5,820 nt of DNA from Candidatus Aegiribacteria sp. (GCA_030642525.1 DAOWNO010000151.1:1-5820), one strand, 5' to 3'. Counted from the first letter of the stretch, positions 1 to 5,820 are shown. A program made the numbers and translations. Notes: generated from the letters alone by a model not told the origin.

Positions 1-755
1 CTGCTGTGGTGGGTTCCGGTCTCTCTGATGTTGATGTATCTCTTAAGCAGCCTCTCTCTGATCGATCTCCAGCCGCTCTTCGCCTGAGCTCTGGCCATTC
101 TGTGTCTCCGCCTGGCGAACTGCGCAATGGTATATGATGCAAGGTGCGTTACCCGGATATTCCTTGCGAGTGCTATTTTTCTGCCTCTGTCAGCTATTTC
201 ATAACCCAGCTCCTCATCCTCAACCGTGGGTTCCGGAATGTTTGTGTTAAAACCGCCGATTTCGATAAACAGATCTCTTCGTACCGCTGCGCACCAGGTG
301 GCGAAAGTCGCAGTCGAATTTCCCTTGATTCTGGTAAGGGAATGGTAGTAGTAGAAATTCTGATACCGAGAAACCATATCTTCAGCGGGACAATAGGGCG
401 AGTAAACAGTCTGAACCGCAACAGTGCTGCTGTCAGATAAAAAACAGTTGGTAATTTTCTCAATGAGGTCATTTGGAACAACTACATCCGCGTCAAGAAA
501 GAGTATTATGTCTCCTTCAGCCCTTTCTGCGCCGGCATTCCTTGCAATAGCAGGCCCCCCGCGCTCGGAGACGGACAGTATCTCAATACCCGCTTCGGAT
601 GCTATGGAAGCGGTTCTGTCTGTGGAGCAGTCATCCACAAGGATGATCTGAAAGGGTTTCAGGGTCTGCTTCTCCAGAGAATCAAGGCAACTGCCCAGAG
701 TAGCTTCTGCATCGAAAGCTGGAATAACCACAGAGATGTCATCTGCTCTTTTCAG
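1..755 (-). CDS. Family 2 glycosyltransferase, 3' end off the window, start uncertain
   Basis: Predicted GT-A fold inverting glycosyltransferase that transfers a sugar from a nucleotide-sugar to an unidentified acceptor, probably at the cytoplasmic face of the membrane during envelope glycan or glycolipid synthesis. The minus-strand frame is open from the TGA at 803-801 to the left edge (about 251 codons from a CTG at 755). Numbered from that CTG, it shows the first nucleotide-binding strand ISVVIPAF (7-14), ILVDDCSTDRT (38-48), a GGPAIARNAG segment (66-75), the metal-binding DxD in FLDADV (86-91), and an EDEELGYEIADRG segment (179-191) whose acidic pair matches the usual catalytic base. The tail is rich in Arg and Lys. 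No ATG, GTG or TTG lies in frame between the stop and ISVVIP. CTG 755 has GAAGG 8 nt upstream; the next normal start, GTG at 731, would delete part of the first beta strand. An ATG at 804 is in another frame. The family is clear, the acceptor is unknown and the start is weak. Confidence 0.85.
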   Translation of the reverse strand, partial: MKRADDISVVIPAFDAEATLGSCLDSLEKQTLKPFQIILVDDCSTDRTASIASEAGIEILSVSERGGPAIARNAGAERAEGDIILFLDADVVVPNDLIEKITNCFLSDSSTVAVQTVYSPYCPAEDMVSRYQNFYYYHSLTRIKGNSTATFATWCAAVRRDLFIEIGGFNTNIPEPTVEDEELGYEIADRGRKIALARNIRVTHLASYTIAQFARRRHRMARAQAKSGWRSIRERLLKRYINIRETGTHHS

Positions 756-851
756 GATTCCCGCCTTCGAAAAAGTTAAACAAAGCCTCCGGCTCCGAGC
801 TCATAATATCCAGGTACCGATGATAACCAAGGGAACGTCTGCGGGAAAGGA

Positions 852-880
852 TTAACACAGGAGGATAGATATCGTATATT
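852..880 (+). promoter_or_regulatory. Sigma70-like promoter for the radical SAM pair
   Basis: TTAACA at 852-857 (5 of 6 to TTGACA) and TATATT at 875-880 (5 of 6 to TATAAT) are separated by exactly 17 nt. Transcription would start near 887, giving a leader of about 56 nt before the TTG at 943. The position in a divergent intergenic region fits. This is a motif match by eye without experimental support. An equally good promoter for the leftward glycosyltransferase was not seen. Confidence 0.5.
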
Positions 881-942
881 TTCTCTCTGGCGCGGAATTA
901 CCCGCTGCTTTCATTCTCTGACCATGGAAAGATGCTCAAAAG

Positions 943-2433
943 TTGAAAATAGTCCTATTAACCATGCCCGCTGTCTGGGAACAGGATCAGCATGATTTTA
1001 TGAATGTCCGGCGCTTTCCCTTCAAATGGCTGAAAATTAAACCACTGGTAAATGTTGTTCCTTCTCCTTCTCTTCTGTACCTTGCCCCGTTTCTAAAAGA
1101 GGATGGTCATGAAGTAATGTACATGGAAGGTCTCTTCTACTCCCTTGAAAGAATGATAGAAAAGCTCAACGAGATTAAACCTGAAATAATCGGAGTGACT
1201 CTTACCAGCGTCGACTGGGAAAATTCCCGCTGGATGCTGAACAGGCTGAAGAAGAATTTTCCAGAGAAGCTCATCGTGGCGGGAGGTATCCATCCCACCC
1301 TCTGGAAAGAGAAATGCTTTGAAGAGTGCAGCGGAATAGACGTGCTGGTCATCGGTGAGGGAGAGTACACCATGCGCGAAATAGCCGCCTGTGTCGAGGG
1401 CGGGAAAGAACTCAATGAGGTGAACGGTCTCATGTTCAACAAGGGAAATCTGCTGATTGAAACCGCCCCGAGAGGAATAACGGAAGACATCAATTCACTA
1501 CCCTTCCCGTCCCATGAGCTTGTTGATATCCCGTCCTATATCCCATCTCCGACTTTTTACAAGAGTCTGCCCCATGCCAATATCATCGGAGCCAGGGGGT
1601 GTCCGTATCAATGTACGTTCTGTCATACCGACAGACATGTTCGCATGAGGTCCGCTTCGAATATCGCAGACGAAATAGAACTTCTTTACAGAGAACACGG
1701 GGTTACCGATATAGCATTCTGGGATGACACCTTCACCCTTTCAAAGAAAAGGGCAATGGAATTCTGCAGGGAAATGATAGAGAGGAATATACGAGTTAAC
1801 TGGGCGGTCAACGCCAGAGTTGACAGCATCGATAGAGAACTGCTGGAGGAAATGAAACGAGCCGGCTGCTGGAGAGTGCTGTACGGTATTGAATCCGGGG
1901 TACAGAAAAACCTGGATACCCTCAAGAAAGGAACAACAATCCAGCAGATAGAGAAAGCGGTTGAACTTACAGCGGAAATCGGGATAGAAGCCTACGGAAC
2001 TTTCATGTTCGGTATCCCGGGAGAAACCTACGAAGAAGGTCTCCGAACAATCGAATTTGCCTGTTCGATCCCTCTGGATTATGCTGTTTTCGTAAATCTT
2101 ACGCCCCTCCCGGGGACAGAAGTTTACGAAGACCTTCTTGCGGGCAACATCACTCCGGCCAAATTCACCGAGAACAGATTCAATTTCAAGAACGTATCCT
2201 TTGTTCCCGAAGGGATGACGGAAGAGCAGATAAAATATCTCATTCAGAGCGGACACCGGAAATTTTATCTGAGACCGGGGCTTGTATGGAAAAAGATAAG
2301 AAGCATAAGAAGCTTTTTTGATCTTTCGAAATACATCAGGGGTTTCCTGCTCATAGCCACTTCAAAGTACAGTAAACAGCCTGAACTGCAGGGGGAAGGT
2401 ACAGCAGCCATGGAATCTGATCAGAGTGAGTAA
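943..2433 (+). CDS. B12-binding-domain radical SAM protein (first of a pair)
   Basis: Predicted cytoplasmic radical SAM enzyme of the large BchE-like group with an N-terminal cobalamin-binding-type domain (COG1032 style). Residues 1-180 form the Rossmann-like part, with MKIVLLTMP at the start, KPEIIGVTLTS (79-89), VAGGIHP (112-118) and VLVIGEGE (134-141). The cobalamin-coordinating DxHxxG motif is not visible, as is usual in this group. The radical SAM core starts at GARGCPYQCTFC; Cys220, Cys224 and Cys227 form the CX3CX2C cluster motif. YGIESG (314-319) and GIPGE (357-361) are typical later core motifs. The 496-residue length is normal for the family. The TTG start at 943 is preferred because a stop lies in frame at 919-921, no ATG lies between, and the family begins with this strand; the next ATG (964) would cut it. 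The Shine-Dalgarno is weak. The gene overlaps the next by 8 bases. The reaction, such as methylation, cyclisation or another radical change, cannot be stated. Confidence 0.88.
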   Translation: MKIVLLTMPAVWEQDQHDFMNVRRFPFKWLKIKPLVNVVPSPSLLYLAPFLKEDGHEVMYMEGLFYSLERMIEKLNEIKPEIIGVTLTSVDWENSRWMLNRLKKNFPEKLIVAGGIHPTLWKEKCFEECSGIDVLVIGEGEYTMREIAACVEGGKELNEVNGLMFNKGNLLIETAPRGITEDINSLPFPSHELVDIPSYIPSPTFYKSLPHANIIGARGCPYQCTFCHTDRHVRMRSASNIADEIELLYREHGVTDIAFWDDTFTLSKKRAMEFCREMIERNIRVNWAVNARVDSIDRELLEEMKRAGCWRVLYGIESGVQKNLDTLKKGTTIQQIEKAVELTAEIGIEAYGTFMFGIPGETYEEGLRTIEFACSIPLDYAVFVNLTPLPGTEVYEDLLAGNITPAKFTENRFNFKNVSFVPEGMTEEQIKYLIQSGHRKFYLRPGLVWKKIRSIRSFFDLSKYIRGFLLIATSKYSKQPELQGEGTAAMESDQSE

Positions 2434-3898
2434 ACTTACACTGATACGCCCCCCGGTAGTCCACCTGAAAAAGGACTTTTACGGAAGTATTCCGGGGATA
2501 CCATCCGGACTCGCCTACCTGGCCGCCAGCGTCAGGGAGTCCGGTTACGATGTTGATATAATTGATGCCTACGGTGAAAGACCACATCGTTTCTACACCT
2601 TCCGAAAACGCTTTCGAGCCAGAGGCCTGACTCCATCTGAGATAGCGGACAGAATACCGGATGATTCCATTCCGGGAGTTTCCGTACACTGTGCCGGAGA
2701 GCATTCCATGTGCATGGAGATCGTGCGGGAATTGAAAAGAAGGAATCCGGACAGACCGGTGATCGTCGGCGGGTATCACACGACTTTCGTACCGGAGGAA
2801 TTCATAAAAGCCGGAGCGGATTACGTGGTTCTGGGTGAGGGAGAAAGGCGTCTTCCAGCCCTTTTGTCCTGTCTGGAAGGCAAAACAGAACTCAGTTCTC
2901 TTGACGGTCTTGTTACCCCGGAGTTATTCGTAGACAGGAAAGAGAAGTACACGGTTGATATGGATTCTCAGCCGTTTGCCGCTGTTGACCTGCTCCCTCT
3001 GGAAAACTACTGGAAACTCGGCTATGGACACGGCCCGGCTATGCGCGGCGTTCGATACATGAACATTCTTACATCCAAGGGATGTCCTTACAAGTGTTCA
3101 TTCTGCCAGGCACCTCAGATGAGCGGAGGACACTGGCTTGCCAAAAGCACAAGCAGGGTCCTTGAGGAGCTTCAGTTCTATATAGACAGATACGGGATTA
3201 GAGATTTCCACCTTCAGGACGAGAATTTCGCAATAAACAGAAAGCGGGTTGAGAGTATCTGCCGGGGAATCATCGACCTTGCGATGAACATTACATTCTG
3301 TTTCCCCTCCGGACTTAAAATGGAAACCCTTGATGAGAAATTGCTGGAACTTCTTTCGGAAGCCGGCTGCAGATACTTCTCCCTGTCTCCAGAATCCGGG
3401 TCAAAACGAGTCCTGTCGCTTATGAACAAGACAGCGGACATCGAACGGGTTCCGGCACTCATAAAAAAAGCTTTCGACCTGAGGATTGCAACCTGTTGCT
3501 TCTTTGTGGCTGGAACCCCGGGGGAGATTCCCTCAGACAGAAGGGAAACAAGGGCATTCATAAGAAAACTCGCGAAAAGCGGTGTGGATGAAGTTGTGAT
3601 GCCGATAATGACGCCATTTCCCGGAACACCATCTATGGAGAGTCCTGAACTGCAGGGATTCTCCGAAATAGATGAACTATGCTTTTCGCCTGTATGGAGA
3701 GGTGATTACAGAAAGCTGGACAGATTTCGCAAGTGGACCTATCTGCATTTCTACCTGACCAGGATAATCTATCATCCTGTCGGTTTTATCGGAATGCTCG
3801 GTAGGATACTTAGCGGAAAATGCCGGACAAAAGGAGAAATGACCGCAAGACGGATTTTCGTTGATCTGTACGACAGATTCTTCAGGAAGAAGTCTTAA
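2426..3898 (+). CDS. B12-binding-domain radical SAM protein (second of a pair)
   Basis: A second predicted cobalamin-domain radical SAM enzyme, 490 residues. The N-terminal domain has LTLIRPP (4-10), the SGLAYLAASVRESGYDVDIID stretch (27-47), VIVGGYHT (112-119) and YVVLGEGE (133-140), again without DxHxxG. The radical SAM cluster motif SKGCPYKCSFC places Cys220, Cys224 and Cys227 at the same residue numbers as in the upstream gene. FHLQDENF (261-268), SPESGS (321-326) and GTPGE (363-367) follow the core order. The GTG start at 2426 overlaps the upstream stop (TAA 2431-2433), which suggests translational coupling; there is no strong Shine-Dalgarno before it. The basic, aromatic C-terminus (430-490) could pack on a membrane or partner, but no transmembrane segment is convincing. 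The two proteins probably act in one pathway. The sequence away from motifs is quite diverged, so this is not a recent duplication. The substrate is unknown. Confidence 0.88.
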   Translation: MSKLTLIRPPVVHLKKDFYGSIPGIPSGLAYLAASVRESGYDVDIIDAYGERPHRFYTFRKRFRARGLTPSEIADRIPDDSIPGVSVHCAGEHSMCMEIVRELKRRNPDRPVIVGGYHTTFVPEEFIKAGADYVVLGEGERRLPALLSCLEGKTELSSLDGLVTPELFVDRKEKYTVDMDSQPFAAVDLLPLENYWKLGYGHGPAMRGVRYMNILTSKGCPYKCSFCQAPQMSGGHWLAKSTSRVLEELQFYIDRYGIRDFHLQDENFAINRKRVESICRGIIDLAMNITFCFPSGLKMETLDEKLLELLSEAGCRYFSLSPESGSKRVLSLMNKTADIERVPALIKKAFDLRIATCCFFVAGTPGEIPSDRRETRAFIRKLAKSGVDEVVMPIMTPFPGTPSMESPELQGFSEIDELCFSPVWRGDYRKLDRFRKWTYLHFYLTRIIYHPVGFIGMLGRILSGKCRTKGEMTARRIFVDLYDRFFRKKS

Positions 3899-3942
3899 CG
3901 AACCGTCTTTGTTTGGATTTAACGCATACGTATCTGACTCCC

Positions 3943-3971
3943 TTTACATTAGTAAACCAAGCCATAAGAAT
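3943..3971 (+). promoter_or_regulatory. Candidate promoter of the riboswitch leader
   Basis: TTTACA at 3943-3948 is followed after 17 nt by AAGAAT at 3966-3971 (4 of 6 to TATAAT). Transcription would begin near 3978, just before the first aptamer, so the leader would contain little besides the two riboswitches. TTTAC/GTAAA (3943-3947 and 3952-3956) is a short inverted repeat over the -35 region. The -10 match is modest. Confidence 0.35.
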
Positions 3972-3978
3972 ATGAACA

Positions 3979-4080
3979 GGCGGTAGAGCACCGCCACGCA
4001 AACCGGGGGAGACTCCGGGACGCAAAGCCACGGGTCCTGCCCGCTTTTGGGGAAAGCGGATGGACAGCCGGGTTACCGTT
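3979..4080 (+). promoter_or_regulatory. c-di-GMP-I (GEMM-I) riboswitch aptamer 1
   Basis: This is an RNA aptamer for cyclic di-GMP. It has the conserved order GCAAACC (3998-4004), a 6-bp hairpin CCGGGG/CUCCGG closed by a GAGA tetraloop (4003-4018), GGGACGCAAAGCC, a second arm GUCC/GGAC (4034-4037 with 4062-4065) extended by CCGCUUU/AAAGCGG (4041-4047 with 4053-4059), and GGGUUACC ending at 4077. The GNRA tetraloop and its receptor side are characteristic of GEMM-I. Positions equivalent to the ligand contacts of the Vibrio Vc2 aptamer are G20 = G3998, A47 = A4025 and C92 = C4076. Keeping G20 argues for c-di-GMP rather than the cGAMP-binding variant, which has A there. P1 is not obvious: GGCGGU/ACCGCC (3979-3984 with 3990-3995) makes a hairpin at the 5' edge, and CGGUA (3981-3985) could instead pair with UACCG (4074-4078). 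The element sits upstream of the small exported protein gene at 4212. Confidence 0.88.
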
Positions 4081-4170
4081 TGACTCAATGCAAACCGGAA
4101 GAGATTCCGGGACGCAAAGCCACGGGTCCCAAGACCGGGAAACCGGGAAGGACAGCCGGGTTACCAGACG
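4081..4170 (+). promoter_or_regulatory. c-di-GMP-I (GEMM-I) riboswitch aptamer 2
   Basis: A second complete aptamer begins about a dozen bases after the first. GCAAACC (4090-4096) leads into a perfect 6-bp hairpin CCGGAA/UUCCGG with a GAGA tetraloop (4095-4110), then GGGACGCAAAGCC, GUCC/GGAC (4126-4129 with 4150-4153), a shorter inner hairpin CCGG/GAAA/CCGG (4135-4146), and GGGUUACC ending at 4165. The ligand-contact equivalents are G4090, A4117 and C4164, all the c-di-GMP type. GUUUG (4078-4082) can pair with CAGAC (4165-4169) as a P1. The core is nearly identical to aptamer 1, while the tip of P3 differs, so both look functional and not like a duplication artefact. Confidence 0.88.
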
Positions 4171-4171
4171 T

Positions 4172-4210
4172 CTGCGTGGGGAAACCCAGGCGGATTGAGG
4201 AGGTGCTCAA
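4172..4210 (+). promoter_or_regulatory. Expression platform with the Shine-Dalgarno in a hairpin loop
   Basis: Directly after aptamer 2, CUGC-G-UGGG/GAAA/CCCA-G-GCGG (4172-4193) can fold as a hairpin with one G-G mismatch. Next, UUGAG (4195-4199) pairs with CUCAA (4206-4210) around the loop GAGGUG. That small stem-loop holds the Shine-Dalgarno GAGGAGGUG (4197-4205) 8 nt before the ATG at 4212. No U-tract follows either hairpin, so control of translation initiation is more likely than transcription termination. How it couples to ligand binding is inferred. Confidence 0.45.
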
Positions 4211-4211
4211 G

Positions 4212-4484
4212 ATGAGGTTGATACCATTAATACTGGTAGCGCTTCTGCCGTCGGTAATGCTGGCCAGCGTAACCGTATCTTCCTGCCCTGCCGATGCTGA
4301 ATGTTTTATCAGCATCGCCGGAGAGGCAATGGTTGACGGGAACTACGTTACCGCTTTTGCACTGTACGAATGTGCTCTCCGAAGAGACCCCCACTCTTTA
4401 GAAGCCATAGCAGGCCGTCTTATGGCCATGGCTTTTATGGTGGAGTGTCATTCTGCAACGCCGATTCAGGTTACTTCACGCTGA
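4212..4484 (+). CDS. Small exported TPR-like protein under tandem c-di-GMP riboswitch control
   Basis: A 90-residue protein of unknown function. Residues 1-18 form a signal peptide (MRLIPLILVALLPSVMLA): a basic residue, a long hydrophobic stretch and Ala18 as a possible signal peptidase I site. VSSC (22-25) fits a loose lipobox, so lipoprotein export is an alternative. Residues 35-65 resemble one tetratricopeptide pair: GEAMVDGNY, then A, Y, E, AL and DP at the usual spacings (GNYxxAxxxYExALxxDP). One TPR seldom folds alone, so it may bind a partner or be the start of a longer protein. The ATG at 4212 is chosen because of the strong GAGGAGGUG 8 nt upstream and the signal peptide; frames extending further upstream run through the aptamers. 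After Phe75 the protein ends with an undistinguished 15-residue tail, while another frame continues with a more protein-like stretch, so a frameshift near 4435 is possible. Expression is probably governed by c-di-GMP. Confidence 0.68.
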   Translation: MRLIPLILVALLPSVMLASVTVSSCPADAECFISIAGEAMVDGNYVTAFALYECALRRDPHSLEAIAGRLMAMAFMVECHSATPIQVTSR

Positions 4485-4504
4485 ACGGCATACCGCTGGT
4501 TCCA

Positions 4505-4527
4505 GGGGCGGGCTTTGCGCCCGTCCC
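4505..4527. terminator. GC-rich hairpin between converging genes
   Basis: GGGGCGGGC (4505-4513) pairs with GCCCGTCCC (4519-4527) as a 9-bp stem with one G-T pair and the loop TTTGC. It lies 20 nt past the stop of the small exported protein and 14 nt past the serS stop on the other strand. It could end transcription from both sides. No T-tract follows on either strand, so a classical intrinsic terminator is not established. Confidence 0.35.
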
Positions 4528-4528
4528 G

Positions 4529-4564
4529 CCGGAACAGCCGGTTAACCCAGGGTTTCTGTTCCGG
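4529..4564. repeat. Inverted repeat overlapping the end of serS
   Basis: CCGGAACAG (4529-4537) and CTGTTCCGG (4556-4564) form a perfect 9-base inverted repeat. Inside the loop, AACCC/GGGTT (4544-4548 with 4550-4554) is a small second inverted repeat. The right arm encodes the last residues of serS and the loop contains its stop codon. With the adjacent GC-rich hairpin it makes a double stem-loop between two converging genes. Confidence 0.45.
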
Positions 4565-5800
4565 TTCTATCTGCCAGTACTTTCGGCAGTACAACTTTCC
4601 CTGATTCTGTCTGACCATTCTCTATCAGGGCAGCCATGATTCTTGGAAGAGCCAGCCCGGAACCGTTGAGAGTATGAACAAACTCCGGTTTGCCGCCTCC
4701 TGAGGGTTTGAACTTGATATTTCCGCGCCGGGCCTGAAAATCCCTGAAGTTGGATATGGATGAAACCTCAAGCCATTTTTCCTGCCCTGCGGACCAAACT
4801 TCAAAGTCGTAGCATTTCGCTGCGGCGAAGCTCAGATCTCCTGTTGCCAGAAGTGAAATCCTGTACGGAAGGCTCAGCAATTCAAGCATCCTTCCCACGT
4901 GATCGATCATTTCCTCAGAGCAGCCTCAGAATTCTCCGGTTTGACCATCCGGACCATTTCGACTTTTTCGAACTGATGAACTCTGTTAAGCCCCCTGGTA
5001 TCCTTGCCGTAGCTGCCCGCTTCCCGCCTGAAACAGGGAGAGTAACCGAAAATTCTGATTGGAAGGTCTTTCTCCTGAAGCCTGGAATTACGGTAGATAT
5101 TCGTCAGAGGCACCTCTCCGGTGGGTACAAGAAACAGGTCATCCTTCTCCACATGGTACATGTCACTTTCAAGTTTCGGTATCTGACCGGTTACCGTCAT
5201 GCTCTCCCTTGTGGCGAGAAAGGGCGTCCAGACCTCCTCCATTCCGGAGGAAGAGTGAAAATCCAGCATCCAGCTTATTAGAATTCTCTGCAGCCGGGCT
5301 GCCCAGCCCCGCAGAAGGATGAAGTTCGATCCTGCTATCGATCCCGAGGCTTCACTGTCCAGCAGTTGGCCAAGGATGTCCCAGTGGGCACGGGGGACGA
5401 AGGCAAAGGAGGGTTTATCGCCTGTGGATTCGATAATAGTGTTGAAAGTTTCATCACTTCCAATTGGAACATCCGGGTCCGGAATGTTCGGAAAATGGAG
5501 TTCCAGTTCACCCATACGGGCATCTACCGTATCGAGGTTCTTCTCAATGCCGGCAAGTTCAATCCCTGTTTCCCTGCTTTGCAGGATTTGGGTATCCGCC
5601 TCTTTTCCCTCCTTTTTAAGGCAGGAAACTTCCCTGGAGAGCTCATTTCTTCGCCTTCTCAGGGTTTCGGTCTCACCAAGCAGCTCGCGTCTTTTTTTAT
5701 CAAGCTCCAGCCATTCATCGATCAGACAGGGTTCACCTTTGTTCTTCGCAGCTGCCCTTACTCTGTCCGGTTCGTTTCTTAAAATCGCCCTGTCGAGCAT
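4542..5800 (-). CDS. serS: Seryl-tRNA synthetase, split by a one-base frameshift
   Basis: Class II aminoacyl-tRNA synthetase that charges tRNA-Ser with serine in the cytoplasm. The first fragment (5800-4907, 297 residues) begins MLDRAILRNEPD and has the N-terminal coiled-coil tRNA-binding arm (about 30-105), the motif 1 region around EVWTPF (189-194), PTGEVPLTN at the serine pocket (226-234) and motif 2 FRREAGSYG (257-265) continuing to the HQFEKVEMV segment (275-283). The second (4910-4542, 122 residues) continues with LPYR, TGDLSFAAAKCYDFEVW, FQARR and motif 3 LNGSGLALPR. Compared from memory with E. coli SerRS, the two join without a gap. Inserting one A into the AAA at 4912-4910 would give about 419 residues, a normal length. 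The ATG at 5800 is preferred over the TTG at 5806, because GGGAG lies 7 nt upstream of the ATG and too near the TTG. The promoter is probably outside the window. Identity is certain; whether the break is real is not. Confidence 0.93.
4907..4912 (-). other. serS: Frameshift site in serS (AAA TGA / ATGA overlap)
   Basis: On the minus strand the first serS fragment reads CTG AGG AAA TGA, and the second begins at the ATG inside AAATGA, so stop and start overlap as ATGA. The second frame is reached by adding one A to the AAA run or by slipping back one base. GAGGA lies only about two bases before the ATG, too near for normal initiation. Confidence 0.85.
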
Positions 5801-5820
5801 AATCAATCTCCCTGTTCAGC

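Noticed and set aside
859..864. Perfect AGGAGG in the divergent intergenic region, suggesting a small gene.
   Set aside because: No ATG, GTG or TTG follows at a usable distance, and the sequence lies between the -35 and -10 of the candidate promoter, so it is probably chance.
924..992. Short frame starting at the ATG at 924, ahead of the first radical SAM gene.
   Set aside because: It has no Shine-Dalgarno, ends after about 22 codons and lies mostly inside the radical SAM gene in another frame.
2380..3657. The 14-base string CCTGAACTGCAGGG occurs in both radical SAM genes (2380-2393 and 3644-3657).
   Set aside because: Both copies encode PELQG in frame within diverged sequence and no longer repeat surrounds them, so coincidence is the simplest reading.
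3990..4165. cGAMP-type (GEMM-Ib) specificity for the aptamers.
   Set aside because: Both copies have G at the position equivalent to Vc2 G20, whereas the cGAMP-selective variants carry A there.
4047..4211. Upstream in-frame extension of the small exported protein gene from a TTG at 4047.
   Set aside because: It would translate the aptamers and bury the signal peptide. The strong Shine-Dalgarno and signal sequence fix the start at 4212.
4760..5782. Open frames on the plus strand opposite serS.
   Set aside because: They are shadows of the serS coding frame and have no start signals or recognisable protein motifs.
1..5820. CRISPR array, tRNA, rRNA or insertion sequence.
   Set aside because: No regularly spaced repeats, cloverleaf structures, rRNA motifs, transposase frames or flanking terminal inverted repeats were seen.

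Overview
The window looks like a chromosomal segment of a free-living bacterium, probably Gram-negative, with a mid-range G+C content. The evidence is a bacterial-type seryl-tRNA synthetase, sigma70-like promoter elements, strong Shine-Dalgarno sequences and two cyclic-di-GMP-I (GEMM) riboswitch aptamers. GEMM-I elements are common in Desulfobacterota/Deltaproteobacteria, among other groups. The sequence alone does not fix the phylum.

Layout: (1) 1-755, minus strand: a family 2 glycosyltransferase running off the left edge. It has no standard start codon ahead of its first beta strand. (2) 756-942: a divergent intergenic region with a good sigma70-like promoter pointing right. (3) 943-3898, plus strand: two overlapping genes for B12-binding-domain radical SAM proteins of similar size and architecture, with the iron-sulfur cysteines at the same residue numbers. 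(4) 3899-4211: a leader with a candidate promoter and two complete c-di-GMP-I aptamers in tandem, then a short platform whose Shine-Dalgarno sits in a small hairpin loop. (5) 4212-4484, plus strand: a small exported or lipoprotein-like protein with one TPR-like helical pair, possibly shortened by a frameshift. (6) 4485-4565: GC-rich hairpins between converging genes. (7) 4542-5800, minus strand: serS, complete in content but split by a one-base frameshift at 4907-4910.

The glycosyltransferase and the radical SAM pair are divergent neighbours and could contribute to making or tailoring an envelope glycan, lipid or secondary metabolite; their substrates cannot be read from sequence. The riboswitch leader would tie the small exported protein to c-di-GMP, the second messenger of the motile/sessile switch. 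serS is an unrelated housekeeping gene. Three reading-frame problems (near 770, near 4435 and at 4908) all lie by short A or T runs, so some may be sequencing or assembly indels and should be checked before any biological meaning is given to them.
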